A stretch of DNA of 64,000 nt from Frigidibacter mobilis (GCF_001620265.1 NZ_CP012661.1:310001-374000), one strand, 5' to 3'. Shown: positions 48,736 to 58,718, counted from the stretch's first letter. Notes: a model not told the origin generated them from the sequence alone. Numbers and translations: made by a program.

Positions 48736-49719
48736 TCAGGACAGCAGCTCGCGCCCATGCGGGGCATCGAAGTCCAGCACCGGGTTGATCGGGATGATCC
48801 GGTTCGGGTTGATGGTGTCGTGGCTGTAGTGGTAGTGGCGCACGTAGTGGTCTGGCTGCACTGTCGCTGCCACGCCCGGGACCTGGTAGAGGTCGCGCGT
48901 ATAGGCCCAGAGGTTGGGGTAGTCGATCAGCCGCCGCCGGTTGCACTTGAAATGCAGGTGATAGACCGGATCGAAGCGCACCAGCGTGGTGAACAGCCGC
49001 CAGTCCGCCTCGGTCAGCGTGGAACCCAGCAGATAGCGCTGGCCCGACAGCCGGTCCTCCAGCCAGTCGAGGCTGTCGAACAGGGCGTGGACGGCCTTGT
49101 CATAGGGTTCCTGCGCGGTGGCGAAGCCGGCCTTGTAGACGCCGTTGTTCACTGTGTCGTAGATGCGGGTATTCACCGCCTCGATCTCGGCGCGCAGGGC
49201 TTCGGGCCAGTAGTCATCGCTGTTGCCGGTCAGTCCGTCGAAGGCCGAGTTGAACATGCGGATGATCTCGGCGCTTTCGTTGGACACGATCTTGCCCTGC
49301 GCCTTGTCCCACAGCACCGGCACCGTGACGCGGCCCGAGATATCGGGGGCAGCGCGGGTATAAAGGTCGCGCAGGAAGGGAAGGCCGAACAGCTTGTCCC
49401 CCGTGGCGCCGGGGAAATCGGTGCTGAAGGTCCAGCCATCGTCCAGCATGTCGGGATGCACGACCGATACACCCACCAGCGGCTCCAGTCCTTTCAGCGC
49501 GCGGAAGATCAGCGTGCGATGCGCCCAGGGGCAGGCGTAGGAAACATAGAGATGATAGCGCCCGGCCTCGGCGGCGAAGCCGCCCTCGCCACTTGGCCCC
49601 GGCGCGCCATCCGGGGTGATCCAGTTGCGAAACCCCGAGGTGGAGCGCTGAAATGCGCCGCCGGTCTTGGCGGTATCGTACCATTCGGACGACCATTTCC
49701 CGTTGATAAGCTGACCCAT
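48736..49719 (-). CDS. glutathionyl-hydroquinone reductase (GST xi class, YqjG/ECM4 family)
   Basis: This reduces glutathionyl-hydroquinones using glutathione. The 327-residue protein has the catalytic Cys near residue 64 in SYACPWAHRTLIFRALKGLE, family segments such as VPVLWDKAQGKIVSNESAEIIRMF, and the C-terminal DWRLFTTLVRFDPVYHLHFKCN. I chose ATG 49719 (MGQLINGKW), which has AAGGAG about 7 bases upstream; an ATG six codons earlier is in frame but lacks a ribosome-binding site. Confidence 0.93.
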   Translation of the reverse strand: MGQLINGKWSSEWYDTAKTGGAFQRSTSGFRNWITPDGAPGPSGEGGFAAEAGRYHLYVSYACPWAHRTLIFRALKGLEPLVGVSVVHPDMLDDGWTFSTDFPGATGDKLFGLPFLRDLYTRAAPDISGRVTVPVLWDKAQGKIVSNESAEIIRMFNSAFDGLTGNSDDYWPEALRAEIEAVNTRIYDTVNNGVYKAGFATAQEPYDKAVHALFDSLDWLEDRLSGQRYLLGSTLTEADWRLFTTLVRFDPVYHLHFKCNRRRLIDYPNLWAYTRDLYQVPGVAATVQPDHYVRHYHYSHDTINPNRIIPINPVLDFDAPHGRELLS

Positions 49720-49927
49720 GAGATTCTCCTTTGCCATCTAGATAGGCGAAGCGGGCCCCTGCGGTAACGAGGACAGCCGCGCAGCGCCCTTGCGCAGATG
49801 CACAGTCTGCGGCGGGAACCTTGATCTCGCCGGCCGGTTCCGGTTCCGGCGCCGCGCCTGCGCGGAGCCGGATCTGGTTAACTTGATTTTTACAAAGGCT
49901 TCGTCATGCTGGCGGGCAGGGAGATGC

Positions 49928-50281
49928 ATGATGATCGAAGACCTGCCCAAAGAGATCCGTGCCGGACTGGACGAGGCGCGCCGGCGTGACCAGAAGCGCA
50001 AGTCGCGGCTGCGGGTGCAGGCGGGGGCGGATGTCTGGCGCGTGCAACGGCTTTTGGACGGGGGCTTCGCGCTTGACGCCACCGAGGTGGCGCATCTGCG
50101 CGGGCGGGTCGATCTTTACGACGGTGCCCGGCATCTGATGCAATGCCTGATCGTCGCCTCGGCGGTTGAGGATGGCGAACTGATCTGCCTGCTGAAAAGC
50201 TCTACCCGGGCCACCGACCGCGCCCCGCTGGATTTCGTGCGCGACGAGACGGCGCCGGTCGGCTATCTGCCGCGGGCCTGA
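49928..50281 (+). CDS. conserved hypothetical protein
   Basis: A soluble 117-residue protein (MMIEDLPKEIRAGLDEARRRDQKRKSRL-like N-terminus, strongly basic and helical, then a mixed alpha/beta region with VWRVQRLLDGGFAL and YDGARHLMQCLIVAS). I do not recognise a domain. Start is ATG 49928 or 49931. Codon use matches its neighbours, and the reading frame has no counterpart on the other strand that is better, so I think it is real. Rhodobacterales genomes carry small proteins of this kind, but no function is known to me. Confidence 0.7.
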   Translation: MMIEDLPKEIRAGLDEARRRDQKRKSRLRVQAGADVWRVQRLLDGGFALDATEVAHLRGRVDLYDGARHLMQCLIVASAVEDGELICLLKSSTRATDRAPLDFVRDETAPVGYLPRA

Positions 50282-50311
50282 CCGGCCCCGAAGGGCCGAT
50301 CAGGGGCGGGG

Positions 50312-51484
50312 TCACTGCAGGTCGGCAAAGGCCGCGCGCAGCCGCTCCACGGCTTCCAGCACCACAGAGCGCGGCGTGGCGAGGTTGAAGCGCAGGTAGC
50401 TTTCGCCGCCCATGCCGAAGCTGCCGCCGTGGTTGACGGCGATCCTGGCGCCCTTTTCCACCCGTTCGGCAAACTCCTTGGGCGCCATTCCGGTGCCAGC
50501 GAAATCCACCCAGGCAAGATAGGTCGATTCCAGCGGCATCGAGCGCAGGCCGGGGATGGCGTTGACCCCCTCGTCAAAGATCTTCCGGTTGCCGTCCAGA
50601 TAGGCCAGTAGCCCGTCGAGCCAGGCCGCGCCCTCGGGCGAATAGGCGGCGGTGACCATATGCAGCCCGAAGCTGTTGGGCGAAATGCCAAGCGCCGCCA
50701 TTCGCTTGGCAAAGGTCGCGCGCAGCGCGGGATCGGGGATGATGACATTGCCGACATGGGCGCCAGCGATGTTGAAGGTCTTGGTCGCGGCAGTCATCAT
50801 CACCAGGCGGTCCAGGATCTGCGGCGCGGCCAGGGCCATGACAGTATGCCCGGCGCCGGGGAACACCAGGTCATGGTGGATCTCGTCCGAGACGAGGATC
50901 AGGTCATGCTTTATGCAGAACTCGGCCACCGCCTGCAATTCCTCCAGCGACCAGACCCGCCCGCCGGGGTTATGCGGCGAGCACAGGATCAGCATCTTCT
51001 CGCGCCCGGTCAGCAGCGCCTCCCAGCCGGCAAAATCCATCTGGTAAGTGCCGTCCACCACCGACAGCGGGCATTCGGTCACGGTGCGGCCGGCGGCGGT
51101 GATGACGCGGGCGAAGGCGTGATAGACCGGCGTCATCAGCATCACGGCGTCGCCCGGCGCGGTGAAGGCATCGACGCAGAGCCCGGTGCCGTTCACCAGC
51201 CCGTGGGTGGTGAAGATCCACTCGGGCGCGACCTCCCAGCCGTGGCGGTTTCCCATCCACCAGCGGACCGCGGCCAGATAGGCACTGTCATCACCGAAAT
51301 AGCCGTAGATCCCGTGGGCCGCCATCCGTTCCACAGCCGACTGCACCACCTGCGGCGGGCGGAAGTCCATGTCGGCGACCCACATGGCGATTCCGTCCTC
51401 GGCGGGCACGCCATAGATCGGCTGCATCATGTCCCATTTGGCGCAATGGGTGCCGCGGCGCTCGATGATCTCGTCAAAGCTCAT
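50312..51484 (-). CDS. PatB/MalY-type pyridoxal phosphate-dependent aminotransferase / C-S lyase
   Basis: The 390-residue fold-type I PLP enzyme has the MalY/PatB landmarks MWVADMDFRPPQVV, YGYFGDDSAYLAAVRWWM, CSPHNPGGRVWS, SDEIHHDLVFPG and the PLP lysine in TAATKTFNIAG. Members cleave cystathionine or other C-S bonds, or act as aminotransferases. A cystathionine beta-lyase role in methionine synthesis is possible. It is divergent from the def cluster. Start ATG 51484. Confidence 0.92.
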   Translation of the reverse strand: MSFDEIIERRGTHCAKWDMMQPIYGVPAEDGIAMWVADMDFRPPQVVQSAVERMAAHGIYGYFGDDSAYLAAVRWWMGNRHGWEVAPEWIFTTHGLVNGTGLCVDAFTAPGDAVMLMTPVYHAFARVITAAGRTVTECPLSVVDGTYQMDFAGWEALLTGREKMLILCSPHNPGGRVWSLEELQAVAEFCIKHDLILVSDEIHHDLVFPGAGHTVMALAAPQILDRLVMMTAATKTFNIAGAHVGNVIIPDPALRATFAKRMAALGISPNSFGLHMVTAAYSPEGAAWLDGLLAYLDGNRKIFDEGVNAIPGLRSMPLESTYLAWVDFAGTGMAPKEFAERVEKGARIAVNHGGSFGMGGESYLRFNLATPRSVVLEAVERLRAAFADLQ

Positions 51485-51678
51485 GGGGGATCCTTTGGGG
51501 AAGTTGTTCGTTCCGATTGATATGGCGTATTTGGGAGGCTATCCTGAGTGTAAAGATGTTTTCACAATAATGTCCGCCTGATTGGCTTTTGTGTGGAATT
51601 TGTGACCTTCCCGATTGTGACTTGGGCACCGGCGTGCTTCCCGTTGCGAAACGCTGCGCCATCGCCTAAATCCGAGAA

Positions 51679-52200
51679 ATGACCCTGCGTTCCATCCTGA
51701 TCCATCCCGACCCGCGCCTCAAGAAGGTCTGCGACCCCGTGGCGCAGATCGACGATGATCTGCGCGCGCTGGCCGATGACATGCTGGCAACCATGTATGA
51801 CGCGCCCGGTGTCGGCCTTGCCGCGCCGCAGGTCGGCGTGATGCGCCGGGTGCTGGTGATGGATTGCGTCAAGGACCTCAAGGCGCCGCCGCGCCCGATG
51901 GTGCTGATAAACCCCGAGGTGACCTGGAGCTCGGCCGAGACCAGCACCTACGAGGAAGGCTGCCTGTCGATCCCCGAGCAATATGCCGATGTGACCCGCC
52001 CCGCCGAGGTGCGCGTCCGCTGGCTGGGGCTGGATGGCAAGCTGCACGAGGAGGGGTTCGAAGGGCTGTGGTCCACCTGCGTGCAGCATGAGATCGACCA
52101 CCTGAACGGCAAGCTGTTCATCGACTATCTGGGCCCGCTGAAGCGGCAGATGATTACCCGCAAGATGGAAAAGCTGAAGCGCGAGATGGCCCGCGCATGA
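51679..52200 (+). CDS. def: peptide deformylase (first of three)
   Basis: Removes the formyl group from nascent N-termini. The 173-residue protein has all three PDF motifs: GVGLAAPQ (44-51), EEGCLS with metal ligand Cys95, and QHEIDH with His137, catalytic Glu138 and His141. It is therefore the best candidate for the working housekeeping enzyme. It is the first gene of a run def-def-def-fmt. Start ATG 51679; the 194-bp AT-rich gap before it must hold the promoter. Confidence 0.97.
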   Translation: MTLRSILIHPDPRLKKVCDPVAQIDDDLRALADDMLATMYDAPGVGLAAPQVGVMRRVLVMDCVKDLKAPPRPMVLINPEVTWSSAETSTYEEGCLSIPEQYADVTRPAEVRVRWLGLDGKLHEEGFEGLWSTCVQHEIDHLNGKLFIDYLGPLKRQMITRKMEKLKREMARA

Positions 52201-52225
52201 AAGGCCCGAAAAAGAGGGGCATCGC

Positions 52226-52732
52226 ATGAGCGTGCTTCCCATCGTGATCTGGCCGGATCGGCGGCTGAGCGAGCCGGCCGGTGCGGTATCGGTCTTCGAT
52301 GCCGGGCTGCGCCACCTGGCCGAGGATATGCTGGACACGATGTATGCCGCGCCGGGCCGGGGCCTTGCGGGCCCGCAGGTCGGCGCGATGCTGCGGATCT
52401 TCGTGATGGATTGTCACTGGAAGGACGGCACGCCCGATCCGCGGGTGTTCGTCAACCCCGAGATCGTGACCTCCGAAGGCGAGGCAACGCGGGATGAGGG
52501 TTGCCTGTCGGTCCCGGGCCTGCTGGTGCCGGTGACGCGGTCCGCAAAACTGCGCCTGCGCTGGCAGGGACTGGACGGCACCTGGTCTACCGGCGAGTTC
52601 GAGGGGTTCGAGGCGACCTGCATCCAGCATGAGCGCGACCATCTGGACGGTATCCTGCACATCGACCGCACCACCGATGAGATCCGCACCATCCTTGCCC
52701 CGGCGCTGGCCGATCTGGAGGCGCAGAAATGA
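52226..52732 (+). CDS. peptide deformylase paralogue (second of three)
   Basis: The 168-residue protein keeps the metal ligands and catalytic glutamate (DEGCLS with Cys93; QHERDH with His135, Glu136, His139), but motif 1 reads GRGLAGPQ instead of GVGLAAPQ. It is probably active, perhaps with different specificity. It starts 25 bp after the first def, and its stop overlaps the start of the third copy (ATGA). Confidence 0.93.
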   Translation: MSVLPIVIWPDRRLSEPAGAVSVFDAGLRHLAEDMLDTMYAAPGRGLAGPQVGAMLRIFVMDCHWKDGTPDPRVFVNPEIVTSEGEATRDEGCLSVPGLLVPVTRSAKLRLRWQGLDGTWSTGEFEGFEATCIQHERDHLDGILHIDRTTDEIRTILAPALADLEAQK

Positions 52733-53229
52733 GCGTGCGTACCTTCGTGCCCTATCCCGACAAGCGGCTGCGCACCCCGGCCGAGCCGGTGGCGGCGATC
52801 ACCGAAACCGTGCGGATGATCTGGGACGACATGGTCGAGACGATGGACGCGATGCCGGGCGTCGGCCTCGCCGCGCCGCAGATCGGCATCCTGATGCGGC
52901 TGGCGGTGGTCGATGCGTCGGACAAGCGCGGGCAGGCGGTGCGGATGGCCAACCCCGAGGTGCTGCACGCCTCGGTCCAGATGCGCCGGCATGAGGAGGC
53001 GAGCCCGAACCTGCCCGGCATCTCGGCGATCATCGAGCGGCCGCGGGCCGTGACGGTGCGGTTCCTGAACGAGGCGGGCGAGATGGAGGACCGGGATTTC
53101 GTCGGCCTCTGGGCGACCTCGGTGCAGCACCAGATCGACCATCTGAACGGCAAGGTGTTCGTCGATCACCTCAGCCCGCTGCGGCGCAAGATGCTGGTCG
53201 CCAAGCTCGGCAAGCAGCGGAGGGGATAG
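52729..53229 (+). CDS. peptide deformylase-like protein, probably catalytically degenerate (third of three)
   Basis: The 166-residue protein keeps motif 1 (GVGLAAPQ, 44-51) but has lost the others: the EGCLS cysteine ligand is replaced (EEASPNLPG, Ser92) and the HExxH glutamate is Gln (HQIDH, 134-138). Metal binding and catalysis are therefore doubtful. The frame is complete, and it is translationally coupled to the second copy by an ATGA overlap and placed 2 bp before fmt, so it is maintained and may have a regulatory or structural role. Confidence 0.9.
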   Translation: MSVRTFVPYPDKRLRTPAEPVAAITETVRMIWDDMVETMDAMPGVGLAAPQIGILMRLAVVDASDKRGQAVRMANPEVLHASVQMRRHEEASPNLPGISAIIERPRAVTVRFLNEAGEMEDRDFVGLWATSVQHQIDHLNGKVFVDHLSPLRRKMLVAKLGKQRRG

Positions 53230-53231
53230 CG

Positions 53232-54130
53232 ATGCGCGTGGTGTTCATGGGCACGCCGGACTTCTCGGTGCCGGTGCTTGATGCGCTGATCGCGGCCGGG
53301 CACGAGATTGCCGCCGTCTACAGCCAACCGCCGCGCCCGGCAGGCCGCGGCAAGAAGGACCGGCCCGGCCCGGTGCAGGCGCGGGCCGAGGCGCTTGGTC
53401 TGCCGGTGCGACACCCGCGCTCGCTGAGGGATGCTGCCGCGCAGGCGGAGTTTGCGGCGCTTGGGGCAGATGTCGCGGTGGTAGTTGCCTATGGGCTGAT
53501 CCTGCCGCAGGCGGTGCTTTCGGCGCCGGCGCGGGGCTGTCTGAACATCCACGCCTCCCTGCTGCCACGCTGGCGCGGGGCGGCGCCGATCCAGCGGGCG
53601 ATCCTGGCCGGGGATACGGAAACCGGCATCTGCATCATGCAGATGGATGCGGGGCTGGATACCGGCGCGGTGCTGCTGCGCGAGGCGGTGGCGATCGGTG
53701 CGGAGGACACCGCGGCGGACCTGCACGACCGGCTGTCGGGCATGGGCGCACGGCTGGTCTGCACGGCGCTGGAGCGGCTGGACGATCTGGTGCCCGAGCC
53801 GCAACCCGAAACGGGCGTGACCTATGCCGTCAAGATCGACAAGGCCGAGGCGCGGGTGGACTGGTCGCGCCCCGCGGTGGAGGTGGACCGCCAGATCCGC
53901 GGCCTGTCACCCTTCCCGGCGCCTGGTGCGAGGTGGCGGGCGAGCGGATCAAGCTGCTGCGCTCGCGCCCGGCGGACGGGCAGGGCGCGCCGGGCACGGT
54001 GCTGAGCGGTTTCACCGTCGCCTGCGGCGGCGGCGCGGTGGAGGTGCTGGAGGCGCAGCGCGAGGGCAAGCGGCCGATGCCGGCGGGCGAAATGCTGCGC
54101 GGGTTGTCGCTGCCGGAGCGGTTAGGCTGA
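53232..54130 (+). CDS. fmt: methionyl-tRNA formyltransferase (one frameshift)
   Basis: Fmt formylates the initiator Met-tRNA, the substrate later acted on by deformylase. The product has [19 protein letters not shown], the catalytic region [21 protein letters not shown], and [10 protein letters not shown]. The frame is lost near 53918; one added G restores [18 protein letters not shown] and the C-terminal OB-fold domain ending [11 protein letters not shown], about 299 residues. It follows the def trio by 2 bp. Because the gene is a core function, the break is probably an assembly error. Confidence 0.94.
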
Positions 54131-54264
54131 CCTCTCGCGCACGCGGGGGATTTCCAGTCGCGCGCCGAACGGGCACACTGGCCCGAACGCCGGAACAGGC
54201 ACGGGCACGGGCAGAGCATGAATCTCATCCCCACGCGCGCAGCGCCCCCGCGGGCGGCTGATAC

Positions 54265-54450
54265 ATGACCCTCTTGCGCGCCCTGTTCTGGGGGCTGGCC
54301 AGCCTTGTCCTTGCGTTCCTGGCTTGGCGACTGCTGAAACTGGCGATCTGGGCGCTGATGCGGCCGGGGGGATGGGTGGTGATTGCGCTGCTGGTGCTGG
54401 TCGCGGTGAAGGCGATGGACGGCGGCGCGGCGCAGGCCGTGGTGCCCTGA
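54265..54450 (+). CDS. small hydrophobic membrane protein
   Basis: A 61-residue open frame with two hydrophobic stretches (ALFWGLASLVLAFLAW and WVVIALLVLVAVKAM) and basic residues between. It ends one base before the convergent TRIC gene stop. I see no family. The compact fit between neighbours and the membrane pattern favour a real gene, but the ribosome-binding site is weak. Confidence 0.5.
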   Translation: MTLLRALFWGLASLVLAFLAWRLLKLAIWALMRPGGWVVIALLVLVAVKAMDGGAAQAVVP

Positions 54451-54451
54451 C

Positions 54452-55075
54452 CTAGCGGCGCGGTGGGCGGGGGCGGTAGACCGGCAGCCGCCAGCCAAAG
54501 CCGAGGCTCCCGGCGCGCAGCCCGAAGGTTACCACGCCGCAGGCGAGCAGTGCTGGCAGCCCCGGCGCGCCAAGCTCGGCAAAGGCCAGCGCCGCCACCG
54601 CCCCGCCGAAGGCCGCCGACAGATACAGCTCTCCCTGTTTCAGCACCAGCGGCACCTCGTTGCAGACCACGTCGCGCATCAGCCCGCCAAGCGTGCCGGT
54701 GACGACGCCCGCGATGACCACGATCACCGGGCCATGACCAAGCGCCAGCGCCACGCCCACCCCGGCCGGCACGGCGACGGCCAGCGCGCAGGCGTCCAGC
54801 CACAGGATCGCGCGGTAGCGGCTTTCCAGCAGATGCGCGGTGAAGAACACCGCCATTGCCGCGCCCGCCGCCAGCAGCACGAATTGCGGCGCGGCGACCC
54901 AGAACACCGGGTCGCGGCCCAGGATCAGGTCGCGCACGGTGCCGCCGCCCACGGCCGTGAGGGCGGCGATGAAGATGAAGCCGACCAGATCCAGCTGCGA
55001 CCGGCTGGCGACCAGCGCCCCGGTCAGCGCGAAGACCAGCACCGAGGCATGGTCCAGCACCCCGACCAGTGTCAC
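54452..55075 (-). CDS. TRIC/UPF0126 family cation channel protein
   Basis: The 207-residue membrane protein contains two repeats of the UPF0126 domain, each of three helices: [20 protein letters not shown] with [17 protein letters not shown], and later [19 protein letters not shown]. Homologues are trimeric intracellular-type cation (K+) channels. The GTG start at 55075 overlaps the rnhA stop (GTGA), so the genes are coupled. Seven transmembrane helices are expected. Confidence 0.92.
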   Translation of the reverse strand: MTLVGVLDHASVLVFALTGALVASRSQLDLVGFIFIAALTAVGGGTVRDLILGRDPVFWVAAPQFVLLAAGAAMAVFFTAHLLESRYRAILWLDACALAVAVPAGVGVALALGHGPVIVVIAGVVTGTLGGLMRDVVCNEVPLVLKQGELYLSAAFGGAVAALAFAELGAPGLPALLACGVVTFGLRAGSLGFGWRLPVYRPRPPRR

Positions 55076-55539
55076 CTTGCCACCCTCTGCGGCTTGAAGG
55101 GCGCCATGCCCTCGCGCGCCAGCTCATCCGCACGTTCGTTTTCGGCGTGCCCCGCATGGCCCTTGATCCAGCGCCAGACCACCTGGTGGCGGGCCTGCGC
55201 CTCGTCCAGCCGTTGCCACAGATCGACATTCTTCACCGGCTTGCGGTCGGCGGTCTTCCAGCCGTTGCGCTTCCAGCCGTGGATCCAACTGGTGACGCCG
55301 TTCTTCACATAGGCGCTGTCGGTGATGATGGTGATCGCCGAGGGCCGCGCCAGCGCCTCCAGCGCCGAGATCGCCGCCAGCAGTTCCATCCGGTTGTTGG
55401 TGGTGTCGGCCTCGCCGCCGTTCAGAGTACGCTCCTTGACCACCGCCTCGCCCTCGCGGGCCAGCATCAGTACGCCCCAGCCCCCGGGGCCCGGGTTGCC
55501 GGAACAGGCTCCATCGGTATAGGCGAACAGGTCTGGCAT
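55072..55539 (-). CDS. rnhA: ribonuclease HI
   Basis: Degrades the RNA strand of RNA-DNA hybrids. The 155-residue protein has the four carboxylates in their motifs: [34 protein letters not shown] and [11 protein letters not shown]. The ATG at 55539 has AAGGAG just upstream; the longer open frame is not family-like. Linked to the downstream TRIC gene by overlap. Confidence 0.97.
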   Translation of the reverse strand: MPDLFAYTDGACSGNPGPGGWGVLMLAREGEAVVKERTLNGGEADTTNNRMELLAAISALEALARPSAITIITDSAYVKNGVTSWIHGWKRNGWKTADRKPVKNVDLWQRLDEAQARHQVVWRWIKGHAGHAENERADELAREGMAPFKPQRVAR

Positions 55540-55600
55540 CGGCGCTCCTTCGGTTGCCGCCGGTCTAGGCAGCGGCGCGGGGGGCGTCAACCTTGCGGGA

Positions 55601-56203
55601 TCACGCCCGCTCCATCGCCAGCCTTGCACCGAGCGCGGCGAAGGAGGCGGCGAAGGCGCGGCGCAGCCAGGTCATCACCCGCGCATTGCCGAGGATCGCC
55701 TGCCGGGCGAAGCCGGCGGCCAGCGCATAGGCGGCGAAGGTCACGAAGGTCATGGCGGTGAAGCCGAGGCCAAGCTCGACAAGCAACCTTGCGCCGCCGT
55801 CGGCGGGCACGAATTGCGGAAGGAAGGCCACGAAGAACAGCGGCAGCTTGGGGTTCAGCAGGTTGAGCAGGATCCCGCGCCAGACGATGCGGGCGGCGGA
55901 TCCCGGCTCTGCCGCGCGGATATCCATGCCGCCCTGGCCCTTCAGCGTGGCCCAGGCCATCCACAGCAGGAAGGCGACGCCGGCGAATTTCACTGTCTGG
56001 AACAGCACCGCGCTGGCGTGCAGCACTGCCGCAAGCCCCGCCATCGCCACCGCAAGATGCAGCGCGGTCACCAGCGTGCAGCCGACTGCCGCCAGCATTC
56101 CGGCGCGCAGCCCGCCCCCCAGGGTCATCGACAGGGTATAGACCACGCCGATCCCCGGCGAGACGCAGACGATGAAAGCAGTCAGCAGGAATTCGGGGGA
56201 CAT
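55601..56203 (-). CDS. LysE/RhtB family amino-acid exporter
   Basis: The 200-residue protein has about six transmembrane helices and the family start [25 protein letters not shown] with [14 protein letters not shown], and [21 protein letters not shown]. Members export lysine, homoserine, threonine or leucine. ATG 56203 is chosen; the frame extends far upstream across the methyltransferase gene only by chance. Inner membrane. Confidence 0.92.
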   Translation of the reverse strand: MSPEFLLTAFIVCVSPGIGVVYTLSMTLGGGLRAGMLAAVGCTLVTALHLAVAMAGLAAVLHASAVLFQTVKFAGVAFLLWMAWATLKGQGGMDIRAAEPGSAARIVWRGILLNLLNPKLPLFFVAFLPQFVPADGGARLLVELGLGFTAMTFVTFAAYALAAGFARQAILGNARVMTWLRRAFAASFAALGARLAMERA

Positions 56204-56237
56204 GGGCGTTCTCCACGGCAGGGCCGCCGCCAGAAGA

Positions 56238-56858
56238 TCAGGATTGCCGCCGCGCGTCCAGCCGCAGCATCGTGATCGGCCGCCCGTCGAAGCCGTGGCC
56301 CGAGCCAAGCGAGGCCTCCAGCGTCTCAATGCCGTTCGCTGCCAGCGCGGCGCGCAGGTCCGCTTCGCGGTGATGCACGTAGAGGCGGCCAAGCCCGTCG
56401 CGCAGGGTTTCGTCGCCCTCGTGGATCGAGATGAACAGCCGTCCACCCGGGCGCAGTGCGGCAGCGATCCGCGCCAGCGCTGCGGGCAGGTCGGCGCGCG
56501 GCAGGTGTTGAAGTACGGCATTGCACCACAGGCCATCGAAGGTATCCGCAGGCAGCGCCTCGGCCCCGCCGGCAATCGCGGTGACGCCGCGCGCGGCGGC
56601 CATCGCCACCATCGCCGGGACGGGATCGAAGGCGGTGACGGCAAAGCCCTGATCGCGCAGCCATGCGCTTGCCCAGCCTGCGCCGCAGCCCAGATCGGCG
56701 ACTGCGGCACCGGGCGGCAGGATTGCAGCAAAGCGCCGCAGGGCGTCCGGGGCGCCGCGGCCCTGCGACCAGTCGGCATAGCGATCCGCATTGGTCTGAT
56801 AGAAATCGACCGTGGCGGGATCGCCGCAGAAACCGGACGTGGCGGGATCGCCGGTCAT
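56238..56858 (-). CDS. class I SAM-dependent methyltransferase
   Basis: The 206-residue protein has the SAM motif [15 protein letters not shown], an acidic AFDP loop, and [22 protein letters not shown] followed by [14 protein letters not shown], the pattern of a small-molecule methyltransferase (Methyltransf_11/25). Substrate unknown. It begins with a duplicated DPAT segment ([17 protein letters not shown]), which could mean that the true start is later. Its start overlaps the ispH stop. Confidence 0.88.
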   Translation of the reverse strand: MTGDPATSGFCGDPATVDFYQTNADRYADWSQGRGAPDALRRFAAILPPGAAVADLGCGAGWASAWLRDQGFAVTAFDPVPAMVAMAAARGVTAIAGGAEALPADTFDGLWCNAVLQHLPRADLPAALARIAAALRPGGRLFISIHEGDETLRDGLGRLYVHHREADLRAALAANGIETLEASLGSGHGFDGRPITMLRLDARRQS

Positions 56859-57805
56859 GCAGGCTCGCGCAGCAGGCGGGGCACCTTGAACTCGATGGTC
56901 TCGATGGCGGTTTCCACCATCTCGACCGTCACGTCGAACCGGGCGCGGAAGGCGTCGATCACCTCATCTACCAGCACCTCGGGCGCCGAGGCACCTGCGG
57001 TGACGCCCACGGCGCGGATGCCGTCCAGCGCGCGCCAGTCGATGTCGCCGGCGCGCTGCACCAGCTGCGCATAGGCGCAGCCTGCCGCGCGCCCGACCTC
57101 GACCAGCCGCTTGGAGTTGGACGAGTTCGGCGCGCCGATCACCAGCAGCGCGTCGATCTTGGGCGCCACCGCCTTGACGGCCGCCTGCCGGTTGGTGGTG
57201 GCGTAGCAGATATCCTCGCGCGCCGGGCCGATGATGGCGGGGAAGCGTTGCTTCAGCGCGGCGACGATGCCGGCGGTATCATCGACCGACAGCGTGGTCT
57301 GGGTGATGAAGGCCAGCTTGCCGGGATCGCGCGGCTGCAGCCCTGCCACATCCTCGGCGGTTTCGACCAGCAGCACCTCTCCTTCGGGCAGTTGGCCCAT
57401 CGTGCCAAGCGTCTCGGGGTGGCCGGCATGGCCGATCATCACCATCTGCAACCCGGCCTCGTGGTGCCGGGCAGCCTCGCTGTGGACTTTGGTCACCAGT
57501 GGGCAGGTGGCATCGACATGGATCATCATCCGCCGCGCGGCCTCGGCCGGGATGGCCTTGGGCACGCCGTGGGCGGAGAAGATCACCGGGCGGTCATCGG
57601 GGCAATCGTCCAGTTCCTCGACAAACACGGCACCCTTGGCGCGCAGGCCGTCCACCACGAACTTGTTGTGCACGATCTCGTGCCGCACGAAGACCGGCGC
57701 GCCCCATTTTTCCAGCGCCATTTCCACGATCTTGATGGCCCGGTCCACGCCGGCGCAGAACCCGCGCGGCGCGGCCAGATAGAGGGTCAGGGGCGGAAGG
57801 GTCAT
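56855..57805 (-). CDS. ispH: 4-hydroxy-3-methylbut-2-enyl diphosphate reductase
   Basis: IspH carries out the last step of the MEP isoprenoid pathway. The 316-residue protein has the three conserved cysteines that bind the iron-sulfur cluster: Cys17 in [11 protein letters not shown], one in [12 protein letters not shown] and one in [12 protein letters not shown], and the active-site segment [17 protein letters not shown] 57805 chosen. The methyltransferase gene follows with an overlap. Cytoplasmic, oxygen-sensitive enzyme. Confidence 0.97.
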   Translation of the reverse strand: MTLPPLTLYLAAPRGFCAGVDRAIKIVEMALEKWGAPVFVRHEIVHNKFVVDGLRAKGAVFVEELDDCPDDRPVIFSAHGVPKAIPAEAARRMMIHVDATCPLVTKVHSEAARHHEAGLQMVMIGHAGHPETLGTMGQLPEGEVLLVETAEDVAGLQPRDPGKLAFITQTTLSVDDTAGIVAALKQRFPAIIGPAREDICYATTNRQAAVKAVAPKIDALLVIGAPNSSNSKRLVEVGRAAGCAYAQLVQRAGDIDWRALDGIRAVGVTAGASAPEVLVDEVIDAFRARFDVTVEMVETAIETIEFKVPRLLREPA

Positions 57806-57914
57806 GCGCGGCCTCGAGGAGTTACGGGGCAGAGGTAAGGCCAAGCGCCCCCTGCGTCCAGCCCCGCGCCCCGGAAACCGGCGCTTGGGGCTGGGGGGTG
57901 CAAAGAAAAGTGTC

Positions 57915-57930
57915 CGCCAAAAGATTGGCG
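57915..57930 (-). terminator. possible terminator after the NYN-domain gene
   Basis: CGCCAA and TTGGCG form a short 6-bp stem. On the minus strand it is followed by GACACTTTTCTTT. It lies about 100 bases past the stop at 58028. The stem is short, so this is tentative. Confidence 0.3.
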
Positions 57931-58027
57931 AATGCGCGGGCAGGTTGCGGTGCTGGCTTTGCGGGACCCCCAGGAGGGTATGACATGGCTGGCGTGTTGC
58001 AACAGGGGCGCCTGTCGGCTGGATCCG

Positions 58028-58606
58028 TCAGGTCTGGATCGCGCTTCCGGGCGCGTCCTCACGCTCTAGCCGCGGCTCGCGCGGGGGGCGGCCAATCACT
58101 TCGCGCAGCTCGTCCAGTTCTATGAAATTGTCGGCCTGGCGGCGTAGTTCGTCGGCGATCATCGGCGGCTGGCTGCGGATCGTGGACACGACCGAGACGC
58201 GCACGCCCTGGCGCTGCAGGCTTTCCACCAGGGGGCGGAAATCGCCATCGCCCGAGAACAGCACGATGTGGTCGACCCGCGGCGCCAGCTCCATCGCATC
58301 GACGGCAAGCTCGATGTCCATGTTGCCCTTGACCTTGCGCCGGCCCTGGCTGTCGGTGAATTCCTTGGCCGGCTTGGTCACCATCGTGAAACCGTTGTAG
58401 TGCAGCCAGTCCACCAGCGGGCGAATGGGCGAATATTCGTCATTCTCCAGCAAGGCAGTATAGTAGAACGCCCGCAGCAGCTTGCCCCGACGCATGAACT
58501 CCTGCCGCAGAAGCTTGTAATCGATGTCGAACCCGAGAGCCTTGGCTGCGGCGTAGAGATTGGAGCCGTCTATGAACAGGGCGAGCCGTTCGTCCTTGTA
58601 GAACAT
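58028..58606 (-). CDS. NYN domain protein (LabA/DUF88 family)
   Basis: The 192-residue protein belongs to the PIN-like NYN family: LALFIDGSNLYAAAK with the first acidic residue, KGNMDIELAVDAME with the middle pair, and IVLFSGDGDFRPLVESLQ with the last. These predict metal-dependent RNase activity. ATG 58606 is preceded by AAAGGAAA. The upstream open frame to 58693 is not family-like. It is divergent from folK; target RNAs are unknown. Confidence 0.92.
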   Translation of the reverse strand: MFYKDERLALFIDGSNLYAAAKALGFDIDYKLLRQEFMRRGKLLRAFYYTALLENDEYSPIRPLVDWLHYNGFTMVTKPAKEFTDSQGRRKVKGNMDIELAVDAMELAPRVDHIVLFSGDGDFRPLVESLQRQGVRVSVVSTIRSQPPMIADELRRQADNFIELDELREVIGRPPREPRLEREDAPGSAIQT

Positions 58607-58718
58607 GGATTTTCCTTTCAAATCGCCCCGTTGCCCGGATCCGTGCAGATGTGGGAGTGAACCACGGGATTCAATAATGACGCAGCGAGGCAATGGATAA
58701 GAATAGGGGGATTCCGCG

